Shown here piece by piece: positions 35,968 to 44,241 of a stretch of 64,000 bases of DNA. Below the pieces are notes generated by a model that was not told the DNA's origin, ran no database searches, and was given only the letters and a program-made list of their open reading frames with translations. Location of the stretch: positions 1,178,001 through 1,242,000 of the forward strand of contig NZ_CP084703.1 of assembly GCF_020519665.1 (NCBI RefSeq), written 5' to 3'. A program made the position numbers and the translations under genes. This stretch comes from Bacillus shivajii. Lineage in GTDB: Bacteria; Bacillota; Bacilli; Bacillales; Salisediminibacteriaceae. The number at the start of each line of letters is the position of its first letter. Position 1 is the first letter of the stretch.

Positions 35968-35998
35968 CGCCAAAGTAAAAAATGAGGAGGGGAACGTA

Positions 35999-36691
35999 AT
36001 GAAAGAGGTTTACACATCTTTTGAAGATGCAGTAAAAGACATTAAAGACGGTGCAACTCTTTTAGTAGGCGGATTCGGTCTATGCGGTATCCCAGAAAAT
36101 TTAATTAAAGGTTTAAGAGGTACTGGCGTCAAAAATTTAACAATCATTTCAAACAATTGTGGTGTTGATGATTGGGGTCTTGGTTTACTTCTAGAAAATA
36201 AACAAATTGATAAAATTATGGCTTCCTACGTTGGTGAAAACAAAGAATTTGAACGTCAAGTTTTAGCTGGAGAGCTTGAAGTAGAGTTAATTCCTCAAGG
36301 TACGTTAGCAGAACGTATTCGAGCAGGTGGAGCAGGGATCCCAGCATTTTATACCCCTGCAGGAGTCGGAACAAAAATTGCAGAAGGAAAAGAAGTGCGT
36401 ACATTTGATGGTAAAGAATATTTGCTAGAACGTGCCATTACTGCTGATTTTAGTTTAGTACGTGCTTATAAAGGAGATAAACACGGGAACTTAGTTTATC
36501 GAAAAACGGCGCAAAACTTTAACCCAATGATTGCAGCAGCTGGAAAAGTGACGGTTGCAGAGGTTGAGCATTTAGTTGAAGCAGGCGACTTAAATCCTGA
36601 ACACATTCATACCCCAAGCATTTACGTAAATAAGCTTATTCTTGGAGAACAAGAAAAACGAATTGAACGAAAAACGGTAGCACAGTCGTAA
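35999..36691 (+). CDS. scoA: Succinyl-CoA:3-ketoacid CoA-transferase subunit A
   Basis: Protein of 230 residues with [16 protein letters not shown], the CoA-transferase family I subunit A signature. The ATG at 35999 follows GAGGAGGGG; an upstream reading from 35894 runs through the repeat element and is rejected. It moves CoA from succinyl-CoA to acetoacetate together with subunit B. This turns the acetoacetate made by HMG-CoA lyase into acetoacetyl-CoA, closing the leucine route. Confidence 0.93.
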   Translation: MKEVYTSFEDAVKDIKDGATLLVGGFGLCGIPENLIKGLRGTGVKNLTIISNNCGVDDWGLGLLLENKQIDKIMASYVGENKEFERQVLAGELEVELIPQGTLAERIRAGGAGIPAFYTPAGVGTKIAEGKEVRTFDGKEYLLERAITADFSLVRAYKGDKHGNLVYRKTAQNFNPMIAAAGKVTVAEVEHLVEAGDLNPEHIHTPSIYVNKLILGEQEKRIERKTVAQS

Positions 36692-36707
36692 AAGAGGAGG
36701 GGAAGAA

Positions 36708-37358
36708 ATGAGTGTTGATCGTAAAGCAATGCGAGAAAAGATTGCCCGAAGAGCTGAAAAGGAAATACAAGGTGGTGATTATGTCAATTTAGGGATTGGA
36801 ATGCCGACGATGGTTGCCAATTATATTTCGGATAATAAAGAGGTTGTTCTTCAGTCTGAAAACGGATTGTTAGGGATCGGCCCATATCCAACTGAAGAAG
36901 AATTAGATGCTGACTTAATTAATGCAGGAAAAGAGACAGTTACTGCCATAAAAGGTGCTTCTTACTTTAGTAGTGCTGAATCGTTTGCGATGATTCGTGG
37001 TGGACATATCGATGTTGCCATACTTGGGGCAATGGAAGTTGCAGAAAATGGCGATTTGGCAAATTGGATGATTCCAGGGAAAATGATTAAAGGTATGGGC
37101 GGTGCAATGGATCTCGTCCATGGAGCGAAAAAAGTCGTAATCATTATGGAACATGTTAACCGAAATGGAGATTCAAAAATTTTAAAAGAGTGCTCTTTAC
37201 CGCTGACAGGTAAGGGTGTAGTAAATCGTATTATTACAGATCGAGCTGTTATCGATGTTACGGATGATGGACTTGTTTTAAAAGAAGTTTTAGGTGACTT
37301 TACATTTGAAGATATTCAATCAGTAACAGGAGCACCGTTAAAGAATGAACTTAATTAA
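36708..37358 (+). CDS. scoB: Succinyl-CoA:3-ketoacid CoA-transferase subunit B
   Basis: Protein of 216 residues. The active-site glutamate lies in [11 protein letters not shown], the SENG motif of subunit B, preceded by [12 protein letters not shown]. It forms the thioester intermediate with CoA. The gene starts 17 bases after scoA with GAGGAGGGG upstream, so the two subunits are made together. A clean terminator follows. Confidence 0.94.
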   Translation: MSVDRKAMREKIARRAEKEIQGGDYVNLGIGMPTMVANYISDNKEVVLQSENGLLGIGPYPTEEELDADLINAGKETVTAIKGASYFSSAESFAMIRGGHIDVAILGAMEVAENGDLANWMIPGKMIKGMGGAMDLVHGAKKVVIIMEHVNRNGDSKILKECSLPLTGKGVVNRIITDRAVIDVTDDGLVLKEVLGDFTFEDIQSVTGAPLKNELN

Positions 37359-37370
37359 ATAAATGGTTAT

Positions 37371-37400
37371 AAAAAGCGAGCATGTGATTGCTCGCTTTTT
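37371..37400 (+). terminator. Terminator after scoB
   Basis: A perfect 12-bp stem (AAAAAGCGAGCA / TGCTCGCTTTTT) with a 6-base loop; the last arm supplies the T-run. Confidence 0.92.
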
Positions 37401-37902
37401 ACTGTTAATGGGAAGTATGAAACAGTTTTTTTTGTGTAAAGTAAAAGTGCACCTACGGACACTCTCCTACAACCTCAATTTCTGCTTCATATATGGTATA
37501 TCGTCTTTTTCTATTTTGCGCTATACGGTATCTTGGATAAATTAGATGAACATGAATGAAGTAGCATGGGTTACGTAAATGGATGGTACTGGGAAGGAGC
37601 GCCACTATGAGTGAATTCTGTAGCTCACGAGTAGAAGGTGAAAGACTTAAACTTTAGGATATGTGATGGTGATAGTGTTGACTTCCATTGCGTTTGAAGA
37701 GAAAAAAAGACCAACGAGTAGCAATCACCTCTGGAGTAATCGACATATTTTAGCGTTTTTCTTTCATTCATTAATGATGACGAATCTAAGATCGGCAAGA
37801 TTTTATTAGCAAAACTTGCTAGAAAATATTTAGTTTTATTTTTACATAGATCTTGGAGAATGACATAATACTATGCTTACAACAGAACAGGAGGTGATAA
37901 AC
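37401..37902. other. Intergenic gap, no supported gene
   Basis: The gap of about 500 bases holds only short frames. GGAAGGAGCGCCACT followed by ATGAGTGAA (37607) is a good ribosome site, but that frame stops after 15 codons, so it may mark a decayed gene. A CATAATA just before the sspB-like gene (37864) could be a sigma-G type -10, with no clear -35. Confidence 0.45.
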
Positions 37903-38106
37903 ATGGCAAACAACAATAGTTCAAACCAATTAGTAGTACCTGGAGTACAACAAGCGTTAGATCAAATGAAGTATGAGATTGCGCAAGAGTTTGGTGTAGA
38001 GCTTGGCCCAGATTCAACATCTCGTGCTAACGGTTCAGTTGGTGGTGAGATCACTAAGCGTCTTGTTCAAATGGCTGAGCAACAATTCAGTGGTCAACAA
38101 CAATAA
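37903..38106 (+). CDS. sspB: Small acid-soluble spore protein, alpha/beta type
   Basis: Protein of 67 residues with the family patterns [13 protein letters not shown] (containing the E-I germination protease cut site) and [15 protein letters not shown]. It coats DNA in the forespore and protects it from UV and heat. CAGGAGGTGATAAAC precedes the ATG at 37903; the upstream reading at 37873 is dropped. Its position between the yheG and yheE homologues agrees with sspB in B. subtilis, so the symbol is given from synteny. Confidence 0.93.
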   Translation: MANNNSSNQLVVPGVQQALDQMKYEIAQEFGVELGPDSTSRANGSVGGEITKRLVQMAEQQFSGQQQ

Positions 38107-38245
38107 TGAAAATGAATACATGGCTGTAAGGGGATGGACAAGCTCCATCTCCTTTTTCATTGAATGAGTATGGGCGATTCTTCTAGGGTAAGAGAGTAGT
38201 GAGGTGAAATGATTTTATCATTTATTTAAAAGTAGGTGAGTGAAG

Positions 38246-38512
38246 GTGGAAAACTCAATGTGTCCTGTTTGTAATGGGTATACAGAATTGAAGGTGAATT
38301 GTTCGAATTGTTACGCTCGTTTAACAGATAAAGGAAGAATGGCAGAGTACTATGACGATTATAGTGCGTATGAATCTATAGATTTAATGAAATTAGAAAA
38401 TGGCATTAAGGATGATTATCGTTCAAATAAGTGTGCTCATTATTTATTTTGTGAGCAATGTGAACAAACAACGACTTATCTTGTTGCAGAAGTAAATAAA
38501 GAGCCCCTCTGA
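38246..38512 (+). CDS. Small cysteine-rich (zinc-ribbon-like) protein
   Basis: Protein of 88 residues. Two CxxC pairs near the N-terminus (CPVCNGY and NCSNCYARL) and a C-terminal CEQCEQT look like a zinc-binding ribbon. AGGTGAG precedes the GTG at 38246; another GTG two codons earlier is too close to the ribosome site. It is acidic in the middle. I do not recognise a named family. It lies between the spore protein gene and msmX, on the opposite strand to msmX. Confidence 0.65.
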   Translation: MENSMCPVCNGYTELKVNCSNCYARLTDKGRMAEYYDDYSAYESIDLMKLENGIKDDYRSNKCAHYLFCEQCEQTTTYLVAEVNKEPL

Positions 38513-38555
38513 TGAGAAGGGACTCTAAAAGGAACACAAAGTATATAAATATATA

Positions 38556-38612
38556 GAACATGTTCAATAAGGATTGTTCAAGAGTATGTTCTTGCCCTTA
38601 CTGAACATGTTC
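38556..38612. terminator. Bidirectional terminator hairpin next to msmX
   Basis: GAACATGTTCAATAAGG (38556-38572) pairs with CCTTACTGAACATGTTC (38596-38612) with one mismatch in 17. It lies between the zinc-ribbon gene and msmX, which converge. The arms also contain the palindrome GAACATGTTC twice. Confidence 0.7.
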
Positions 38613-38624
38613 GTATAGGGGGAA

Positions 38625-39716
38625 CTAACGTAATCTTGATTCTGTTTCAGGGTCAAAGAAGTGAGCTTTGTTCATGTCAAATGCTACCTTCATTGTATCG
38701 CCGCCTTGAACATCTGTACGAGAGTCAACTCGAGCAATGAAGTCTTGACCTTCTACTTTAGAGTATAGGAATGTTTCTGCACCCATAAGTTCAGCGACGT
38801 CAATTTTTGCTTCGATTTGAGAGTTCTCAGCAGCATCTAAGAATACTGGCTCATCATGAATATCTTCAGGACGAACTCCTAAGATGATTTCTTTGTTATT
38901 GTATTTTTCAATAGTTTTCATTTTCCCTTCAGGAACTTTAATGCTTAAGTCACCAATTTGGAAGTAACCGTCTACTAATTTTCCAGTTAAGAAGTTCATG
39001 GATGGTGACCCGATGAAACCACCAACGAAGACGTTTTCTGGATAGTCGTAAATATCTTTTGGACGTCCCACTTGCTGAACAAGTCCGTCTTTCATAACAA
39101 CAATACGTGTCGCCATTGTCATTGCTTCTGTTTGGTCGTGTGTAACGTAAATTGTTGTTGTTTGTAGACGTTGGTGAAGCTTTGTAATTTCTGCACGCAT
39201 TTGTACACGTAATTTAGCATCTAAGTTAGATAGTGGCTCATCCATTAAGAATACTTTTGGATTACGTACAATCGCACGTCCTAGTGCAACACGTTGACGC
39301 TGACCACCAGACATTGCTTTTGGCTTACGATCAAGCATTTCTGTTAAGCCAAGAATTTTTGCGGCATCACGAACACGCTTGTCGATATCTTCTTTTTTGA
39401 ACTTACGAAGCTTTAATCCGAATGCCATGTTTTCATATACGTTCATGTGTGGGTAAAGTGCGTAGTTTTGGAAAACCATCGCGATGTCTCGGTCTTTAGG
39501 TGCAACATCGTTTACTATGTTGTCTCCAATGTAAAGTTCACCTTTTGAAATATCTTCAAGTCCAGCAACCATACGAAGTGTTGTAGATTTACCACAACCA
39601 GATGGACCGACGAAAACGATAAATTCTTTATCTTCAATATCTAAGTTGAAATCTGTAACTGCTTGTACATCACCTTCATAGATTTTGTACAAATTCTTAA
39701 AAGTAATATCAGCCAT
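38625..39716 (-). CDS. msmX: Multi-sugar ABC transporter ATP-binding protein MsmX
   Basis: Protein of 363 residues. It has Walker A GPSGCGKSTTLRM, signature MSGGQRQRV, Walker B VFLMDEPLSNLD and the C-terminal OB-type regulatory domain of the MalK/UgpC group. It powers several sugar importers that lack their own ATPase. The ATG at 39716 (MADITFKN) follows TTGGAGG. A probable catabolite-response element lies upstream of the promoter. The downstream order with yxkF matches B. subtilis. Confidence 0.94.
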   Translation of the reverse strand: MADITFKNLYKIYEGDVQAVTDFNLDIEDKEFIVFVGPSGCGKSTTLRMVAGLEDISKGELYIGDNIVNDVAPKDRDIAMVFQNYALYPHMNVYENMAFGLKLRKFKKEDIDKRVRDAAKILGLTEMLDRKPKAMSGGQRQRVALGRAIVRNPKVFLMDEPLSNLDAKLRVQMRAEITKLHQRLQTTTIYVTHDQTEAMTMATRIVVMKDGLVQQVGRPKDIYDYPENVFVGGFIGSPSMNFLTGKLVDGYFQIGDLSIKVPEGKMKTIEKYNNKEIILGVRPEDIHDEPVFLDAAENSQIEAKIDVAELMGAETFLYSKVEGQDFIARVDSRTDVQGGDTMKVAFDMNKAHFFDPETESRLR

Positions 39717-39758
39717 GTAATTACCTCCAATTAATAAAATCATAATAATTAATTTCTA

Positions 39759-39807
39759 TATTTAGTCTATCTTGAAAGGGTTTACAAAGCTATTGTAAGC
39801 GTGCACA
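39759..39807 (-). promoter_or_regulatory. msmX promoter with candidate cre site
   Basis: On the minus strand, TTGTAA (39782-39787), 17 bases, TAAATA (39759-39764). Just upstream lies TTGTAAGCGTGCACA (39793-39807), a cre-like site with one mismatch to WTGNAANCGNWNNCW, so CcpA control of sugar uptake is plausible. Confidence 0.65.
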
Positions 39808-39874
39808 AAAATCCACGAAATGTTTTGTGCAATATGCAAACGACCACAAGTTTTTACATACACAGAACCTTAAA

Positions 39875-39915
39875 CCCATATATCCCCAGGTAACCGTAGC
39901 CTGAGGATATATGGG
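39875..39915. terminator. Hairpin between msmX and yxkF
   Basis: CCCATATATCC (39875-39885) pairs with GGATATATGGG (39905-39915) as an 11-bp stem. It likely ends the yxkF transcript that reads into the msmX promoter region; the T-run is short. Confidence 0.65.
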
Positions 39916-39953
39916 TATGTACAGTTTGGGGAGGTTTAAAAGGATTATAGATA

Positions 39954-40865
39954 TTAATTTTCTCTTGTTTCGTTTTGGATCATAATTAAGATGAAGTAAA
40001 CTGCGATGGCGTTAGGGAACCGCTTAATGTCAATAGATGTCTTTTCAATGAATTTATCTACGCGGTATTGTAAGGAATTTCTGTGCATGAACATTTTCTT
40101 GGCTGCAAGGGTAGTATTCATATTACACTCTAAATATGTTTTTATGCTATTTAATAATTCATGATCCTGTTTGACAGGGTGTAGTAACATGGACAAATGT
40201 TGTTTTGTATGATCAGTTAAATCACCAACGATAAAATGAGGAATTACCTCTTGTTCAACGAATGATTTTTTAGTTGGTGAGGTTTGATGAGCGTAAGCAA
40301 ATGCTTCTTCTTCCCATTTAAAACGAGTGCGCAATAAATGGTGGTCAGGAATTGGTGAACCTGTATACAGTACTAACTGAACAAAAAAGTCTGATGTAAT
40401 TGTATCGATGATCGATTCTTGATTGTTCTCTGTTTCATCGAATTCTTCATCGATTTTTTGCAGTAAGATTGCTTCTGAGTTGTTCTTCCATAAAAGTAGC
40501 TCAGTAGAAGGGTACAAGTTAAGCATCGCTTCTTCAAATTCATCTTGATCTGCAAGCTTCCCTTTAAGACGAAAGTGAATCAGCCTGTATGGGAAGGAAA
40601 GCTGATGGAGTGTCTGCTCATCAATTTCTTCATTGTTAAATAAATATGATGATAATTTTTCATGAAGCGGTGTTTGATGTTTTTGACGTTTCGGTTCATC
40701 AAATAACATTTGTAATAGGTGAATTTCATCAGAAGATAATTTTGTCTTATCTAAAGAAATAGACTCTCCACTTTCATCTTGTAAAACAAGTCTCGATGCA
40801 GGGGAGGCCTTTGCGTTTTTTTCGAAAATCGCATGAGTAAAGTTCTTTTTTAATTTGTTTAACAT
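39954..40865 (-). CDS. yxkF: PucR/CdaR-type regulator, YxkF-like
   Basis: Protein of 303 residues. The C-terminus has the PucR-type helix-turn-helix (NTTLAAKKMFMHRNSLQYRV), and the N-terminal 220 residues form an unrecognised helical domain, perhaps a sensor. In B. subtilis yxkF lies beside msmX, as here. Its target genes are unknown. The start has a weak AAGGAG-like site at suitable distance. It may control sugar or purine use, but that is a guess from the family. Confidence 0.75.
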   Translation of the reverse strand: MLNKLKKNFTHAIFEKNAKASPASRLVLQDESGESISLDKTKLSSDEIHLLQMLFDEPKRQKHQTPLHEKLSSYLFNNEEIDEQTLHQLSFPYRLIHFRLKGKLADQDEFEEAMLNLYPSTELLLWKNNSEAILLQKIDEEFDETENNQESIIDTITSDFFVQLVLYTGSPIPDHHLLRTRFKWEEEAFAYAHQTSPTKKSFVEQEVIPHFIVGDLTDHTKQHLSMLLHPVKQDHELLNSIKTYLECNMNTTLAAKKMFMHRNSLQYRVDKFIEKTSIDIKRFPNAIAVYFILIMIQNETREN

Positions 40866-41009
40866 AAATTGAAACTCCTTTAAAAATCAACTCATTAACA
40901 GAATGAAATAGGTATGTATGTTGATTGACAGTTGATTTTCGTCTGTTATTGAACCATTATAAAGCAAACGAAATATACAAGCTACTTATCGCGTTTGAGA
41001 CATATAAAA

Positions 41010-41035
41010 AGACGCCATGTTTAATATAGGCGCCT
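41010..41035 (-). terminator. Terminator of the YozQ-like gene
   Basis: On the minus strand AGGCGCC pairs with GGCGTCT (one G-U pair), followed by TTTTT. Confidence 0.7.
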
Positions 41036-41043
41036 TCATCGAT

Positions 41044-41232
41044 TTACTCTTCTTTTTGGTTTTTCTGTGCTACATAAGGTGCATCCTCTTTATAAAACTC
41101 CTGAGCTTGTTCGATTTGTCGTTTTCCAAATGTGACGTGATCTTGACCACCCGCCAGTCCTTCGTTTGTCATACGGTCAATATCCATCATCACTTCATCT
41201 CTTCCTTCATAATTTGACTCTTTTTTATCCAT
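41044..41232 (-). CDS. YozQ/DUF4025-like small protein
   Basis: Protein of 62 residues. MMDIDRMTNEGLAGGQDHV resembles the MxDMDRMVNEGLAGG stretch of YozQ/DUF4025 proteins of Bacillus. It is hydrophilic with no membrane segment. AAGGAGGGATC precedes the ATG. The function of this family is not known, and the match is from memory of the motif. Confidence 0.65.
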   Translation of the reverse strand: MDKKESNYEGRDEVMMDIDRMTNEGLAGGQDHVTFGKRQIEQAQEFYKEDAPYVAQKNQKEE

Positions 41233-41320
41233 GTAATGATCCCTCCTTAAAATTAGATTGGTTCAATATTTAAGGAAATATCCATTCCATGGATGATTAG
41301 TTGTTACTTGTTGTGAGCCT

Positions 41321-41539
41321 TTAATGGTCTTCATAAACGTGATAGAGCATTAAGTCGTGAACACAAGACTCAATAAACTCCTTATCTTCACGTAATATTT
41401 CACCTGGTTGCTTCCATTGAATTGACCCATCTTTAAAATAATGGCCGACGAAACGGTTTTGTTTATAAAAGAAAGAGAACTGCCACTCTTGATTAACCAT
41501 ATTATTTTTTATCTCTTTATACTGAAAGTGTGTAAGCAC
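41321..41539 (-). CDS. yheE: YheE-like protein
   Basis: Protein of 72 residues, the same length as B. subtilis YheE. It starts MLTHFQYKEIKNN (GTG start at 41539) and has WQFSFFYKQNRFVGHYFKDG in the middle. AAAGGGGG lies eight bases before the GTG, while the longer in-frame reading at 41581 lacks a ribosome site. It lies directly downstream of the yheC/D-like genes on the same strand, as in B. subtilis. Function unknown. Confidence 0.75.
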   Translation of the reverse strand: MLTHFQYKEIKNNMVNQEWQFSFFYKQNRFVGHYFKDGSIQWKQPGEILREDKEFIESCVHDLMLYHVYEDH

Positions 41540-41659
41540 GAAGCAACCCCCTTTAACGAAATGATAAAAATGAATCCTCATTCATTTTATCATACAAAAA
41601 GAGGACCAAAAAGAAAAGAAACAAGCTTTAAAATATATTTCAGATAGGTTTAAGTGTCA

Positions 41660-41698
41660 CCAAATAATTCCAGGTGCCAGGCACCTGGAATTATTTGG
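41660..41698. repeat. 39-bp near-perfect palindrome with 18-bp arms
   Basis: CCAAATAATTCCAGGTGC (41660-41677) is perfectly inverted at 41681-41698, with a 3-base centre. It contains GGTGCCAGGCACC, as in the dispersed motif at 22145. It lies in the gap before yheE. No strong T-run follows, so it may be a terminator or a dispersed palindrome. Confidence 0.75.
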
Positions 41699-41716
41699 GG
41701 TTTAAAGGGTGGGAAA

Positions 41717-42739
41717 TTATTTTTCGTTAGTGGTGGATAGTAGCATGTAGGCTAAGGAGCGAATGCATTTTTCTTGAATATGTTCTTCATCAAATACCAT
41801 TGGTTTACTGTTTACGTCGAAGATCCAAGGGTGATTGCTTTCATCAACGCCTAAGTCAAATGAAAATTCATTCACGTTTCCGAACCGTTGTTGCAGTAGC
41901 TTTCCAATGGATCTACCAATTTCTTTAATCTTTTTTTCAGGTGGTATAAACGGGACATCATTAACTGAAACGAGTTTTCCTCCTTTAGGGACGTGCGTTG
42001 TTAACCCATCCTTTTTTGCTACTCGAGGAGCAAATCCAATGAGACTCCATTTGTTTTTTACGAAATGCATTAAGATACGGAAGTCATAACGAAATTCATC
42101 AACCTGTTTTAATGGAATACCTTCTTGTAATATTAACTGCCTTTTCTTAAATAACGGAGTTAAGAGATACATGATTTTTTTGAAGCTTAAGTCATGAAAT
42201 GTTTTACGCTGCGAAACGAGTGTATAACAATCGTCACGGTGTTTTGTCACTTTCCAAATACCATTACCTTGAGACCCATGAACATCTTTAATGAAAACTT
42301 CAGAATACTTATCTAAAAAGTGCTTAAATGCGATTACATTCGTAACCGGGACCGTATTAGGGAAATGAACTGCTGTATAACGGTTTTTCTGTAAAAGTTG
42401 TGCAACATTTTCTTTTCTAAAAAAGCATGAATTAAAAAAAGGGATATTTTCTTCTTCTAAAAACTTTAAATAAGATTGTACTTGCTTATTTTTCTCAAGT
42501 TCACGATAAGGGTAACGATTATAAACGACAGAAGGTTTAGGGCATGTTGTTTTTAACCAGGTTGAGGTATCAGGTTGCCATTTATAAGCAATAAGTTCAC
42601 GGTTTTGCATTGAAAACGGAAAAACATACCCTTCAGCATTCCTGTCTTTTAATTGTGTTATAAGCTTCTTGTAAAATTGTTCATCTCCTATAAATGGCTT
42701 TCCGTGCTTTGAACTAGTTAATATCACTACGTTTTTCAC
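41717..42739 (-). CDS. ATP-grasp protein, YheC/YheD family (copy 4)
   Basis: Protein of 340 residues, a short YheC/D form. KPSVVYNRYPYRELEK, SEVFIKDVHGSQGNGIW and NSKPMVFDEE carry the ATP-grasp pattern typical of the endospore-associated YheC/YheD proteins. It is the last of four tandem paralogues on this strand, with an 85-base gap after the preceding one. The exact reaction is unknown; ATP-grasp enzymes ligate acids to amines, so a modified peptide or coat polymer is possible (inference). Confidence 0.85.
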   Translation of the reverse strand: MKNVVILTSSKHGKPFIGDEQFYKKLITQLKDRNAEGYVFPFSMQNRELIAYKWQPDTSTWLKTTCPKPSVVYNRYPYRELEKNKQVQSYLKFLEEENIPFFNSCFFRKENVAQLLQKNRYTAVHFPNTVPVTNVIAFKHFLDKYSEVFIKDVHGSQGNGIWKVTKHRDDCYTLVSQRKTFHDLSFKKIMYLLTPLFKKRQLILQEGIPLKQVDEFRYDFRILMHFVKNKWSLIGFAPRVAKKDGLTTHVPKGGKLVSVNDVPFIPPEKKIKEIGRSIGKLLQQRFGNVNEFSFDLGVDESNHPWIFDVNSKPMVFDEEHIQEKCIRSLAYMLLSTTNEK

Positions 42740-42824
42740 AGTAAGCTCCTTTTTTAGATAATTCGAGAATGGTCATAAAAACGAACTCTTTGTACGCCTT
42801 TTCTTTATTGAACAGACATTTTAT

Positions 42825-44234
42825 TTATTGGTTTACGATATATTCAGGCATTCCGATTTGCGAATCAATTGATTTTGTGTGTAAATAAATTGCATATTCC
42901 ATTGGTAATCGTCTCGTAAGTTGATCGTCATACCTTAATTTCGGGTGAGAAAAAATCGTTCTACCTGGTTTCGAGTTCGCTTCGAACATCCATATCTTTT
43001 CATTTTTGTCTATACCAAGATCAAAGCCGATTTCCCCTACATTTCCTTCAACCGCCTCGTCAATGCATTCACTAAGCAACAAGGCAGCTTCTTTTAACTC
43101 ATTTAATAACGTTTTATTTAATTGTAAGTCTTCCCAAATCTCAGCTACTGACTTTACTTGACCACCACTCTTTACATGTGTGGTCACACTGCCTGGACCA
43201 GCAACTTTCGCTGCGAGTGCACTTAACGTCCATTTTCCGTTGATATCTTTGTTTGTATGGACACGAAAATCGATCGGTTTATTTTGATACGCCAATAATG
43301 ATATGCCTTCTTGAACGACAAAATGTTCAAATCCACCCTTAAATTGAGTTTTCAATAACCTATCGATTGAACTATATCGGCGCAGACGGTTTTTTTCATG
43401 GTCACGGAACCTGCAATAATAAAAGCCTTCATCAGGTTTAAATACGATTTGGTGAATGCCCATTCCTAAACTACCATTTTTCGGTTTCATATAAATGTGG
43501 TGGCAATTTTCTATAAACTCACGAATATCTTTCTTCTTAGGATATGCAAGTGTTTTCGCTAAAAAGGGGGTTGCTTTTTCATTCAGTGATAGCTTTTCAT
43601 GGATTTCCCATTTGTCAAAAAAACCAGGGTTAAACATCGGAATGTTGTATTCCTCTTTTAAACGCTTAGAAACTGCACGGTATTCTGAAAGCCTTTCAGT
43701 TTTTCGGTTTGGTAGCCGGTCATAAATCACATTTGGCAGTGGAACACGGACTGTTTGCCAGCCTTTTTCTGTGAAAATACACCCTTCGGTTATACCTTCT
43801 TCCCAATGAATATGATGCACACCAAAAATGACTGCAATAGCCCCTGATAACTGTGCTGCTTTGGCATATTTAGCAAAAAGGAAAGACCTTTCGCCAACAG
43901 GGCGGAGGTTACTTCCTGTAAAACCTGCTGTAAAAATTCCGATAATCGGTCCAAGGTATAATCTGTTATCCTCATCAAAAATGATCGTTAAACAGGTTCG
44001 TTGTTTAGGTAACAGTAGAAAATCAGAGACACTCTTTGAAACGACAAGTTGTTTATCTTTCAAGGTTTCATCGTAATGAATGGTACATGGTATTTCTCTG
44101 GATCCAAAAACAACATGTTGAAAAGTTCCTTCCTCGATTTCCCATAATTCTCTATATGCACTAGAAATCGTTAAGACGTCCCCTTTTTCTTTTTGATCAA
44201 CAATGATGCTTTCAAATCTACCTGGCTGTGACAT
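42825..44234 (-). CDS. yheD: ATP-grasp protein, YheD-like (copy 3)
   Basis: Protein of 469 residues, the long form. The N-terminal 110 residues are a separate domain (RFESIIVDQKEKGDVLTI), and the ATP-grasp part contains HHIYMKPKNGSLGMGIHQIV and FEANSKPGRTIFSHPKLRYD. Its position after a short YheC-like gene with an 8-base gap matches the B. subtilis yheC-yheD order, hence the symbol. Sporulation association is inferred from that homology. Confidence 0.85.
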   Translation of the reverse strand: MSQPGRFESIIVDQKEKGDVLTISSAYRELWEIEEGTFQHVVFGSREIPCTIHYDETLKDKQLVVSKSVSDFLLLPKQRTCLTIIFDEDNRLYLGPIIGIFTAGFTGSNLRPVGERSFLFAKYAKAAQLSGAIAVIFGVHHIHWEEGITEGCIFTEKGWQTVRVPLPNVIYDRLPNRKTERLSEYRAVSKRLKEEYNIPMFNPGFFDKWEIHEKLSLNEKATPFLAKTLAYPKKKDIREFIENCHHIYMKPKNGSLGMGIHQIVFKPDEGFYYCRFRDHEKNRLRRYSSIDRLLKTQFKGGFEHFVVQEGISLLAYQNKPIDFRVHTNKDINGKWTLSALAAKVAGPGSVTTHVKSGGQVKSVAEIWEDLQLNKTLLNELKEAALLLSECIDEAVEGNVGEIGFDLGIDKNEKIWMFEANSKPGRTIFSHPKLRYDDQLTRRLPMEYAIYLHTKSIDSQIGMPEYIVNQ

Positions 44235-44241
44235 GATGTAT

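Noticed and set aside
35894-35998. N-terminal extension of scoA
   Set aside because: It runs through the repeat element; the ATG at 35999 has the real ribosome site and matches the family N-terminus.
37607-37654. Short frame with a good ribosome site after scoB
   Set aside because: It stops after 15 codons and continues in no frame as a recognisable gene; at most a decayed start.
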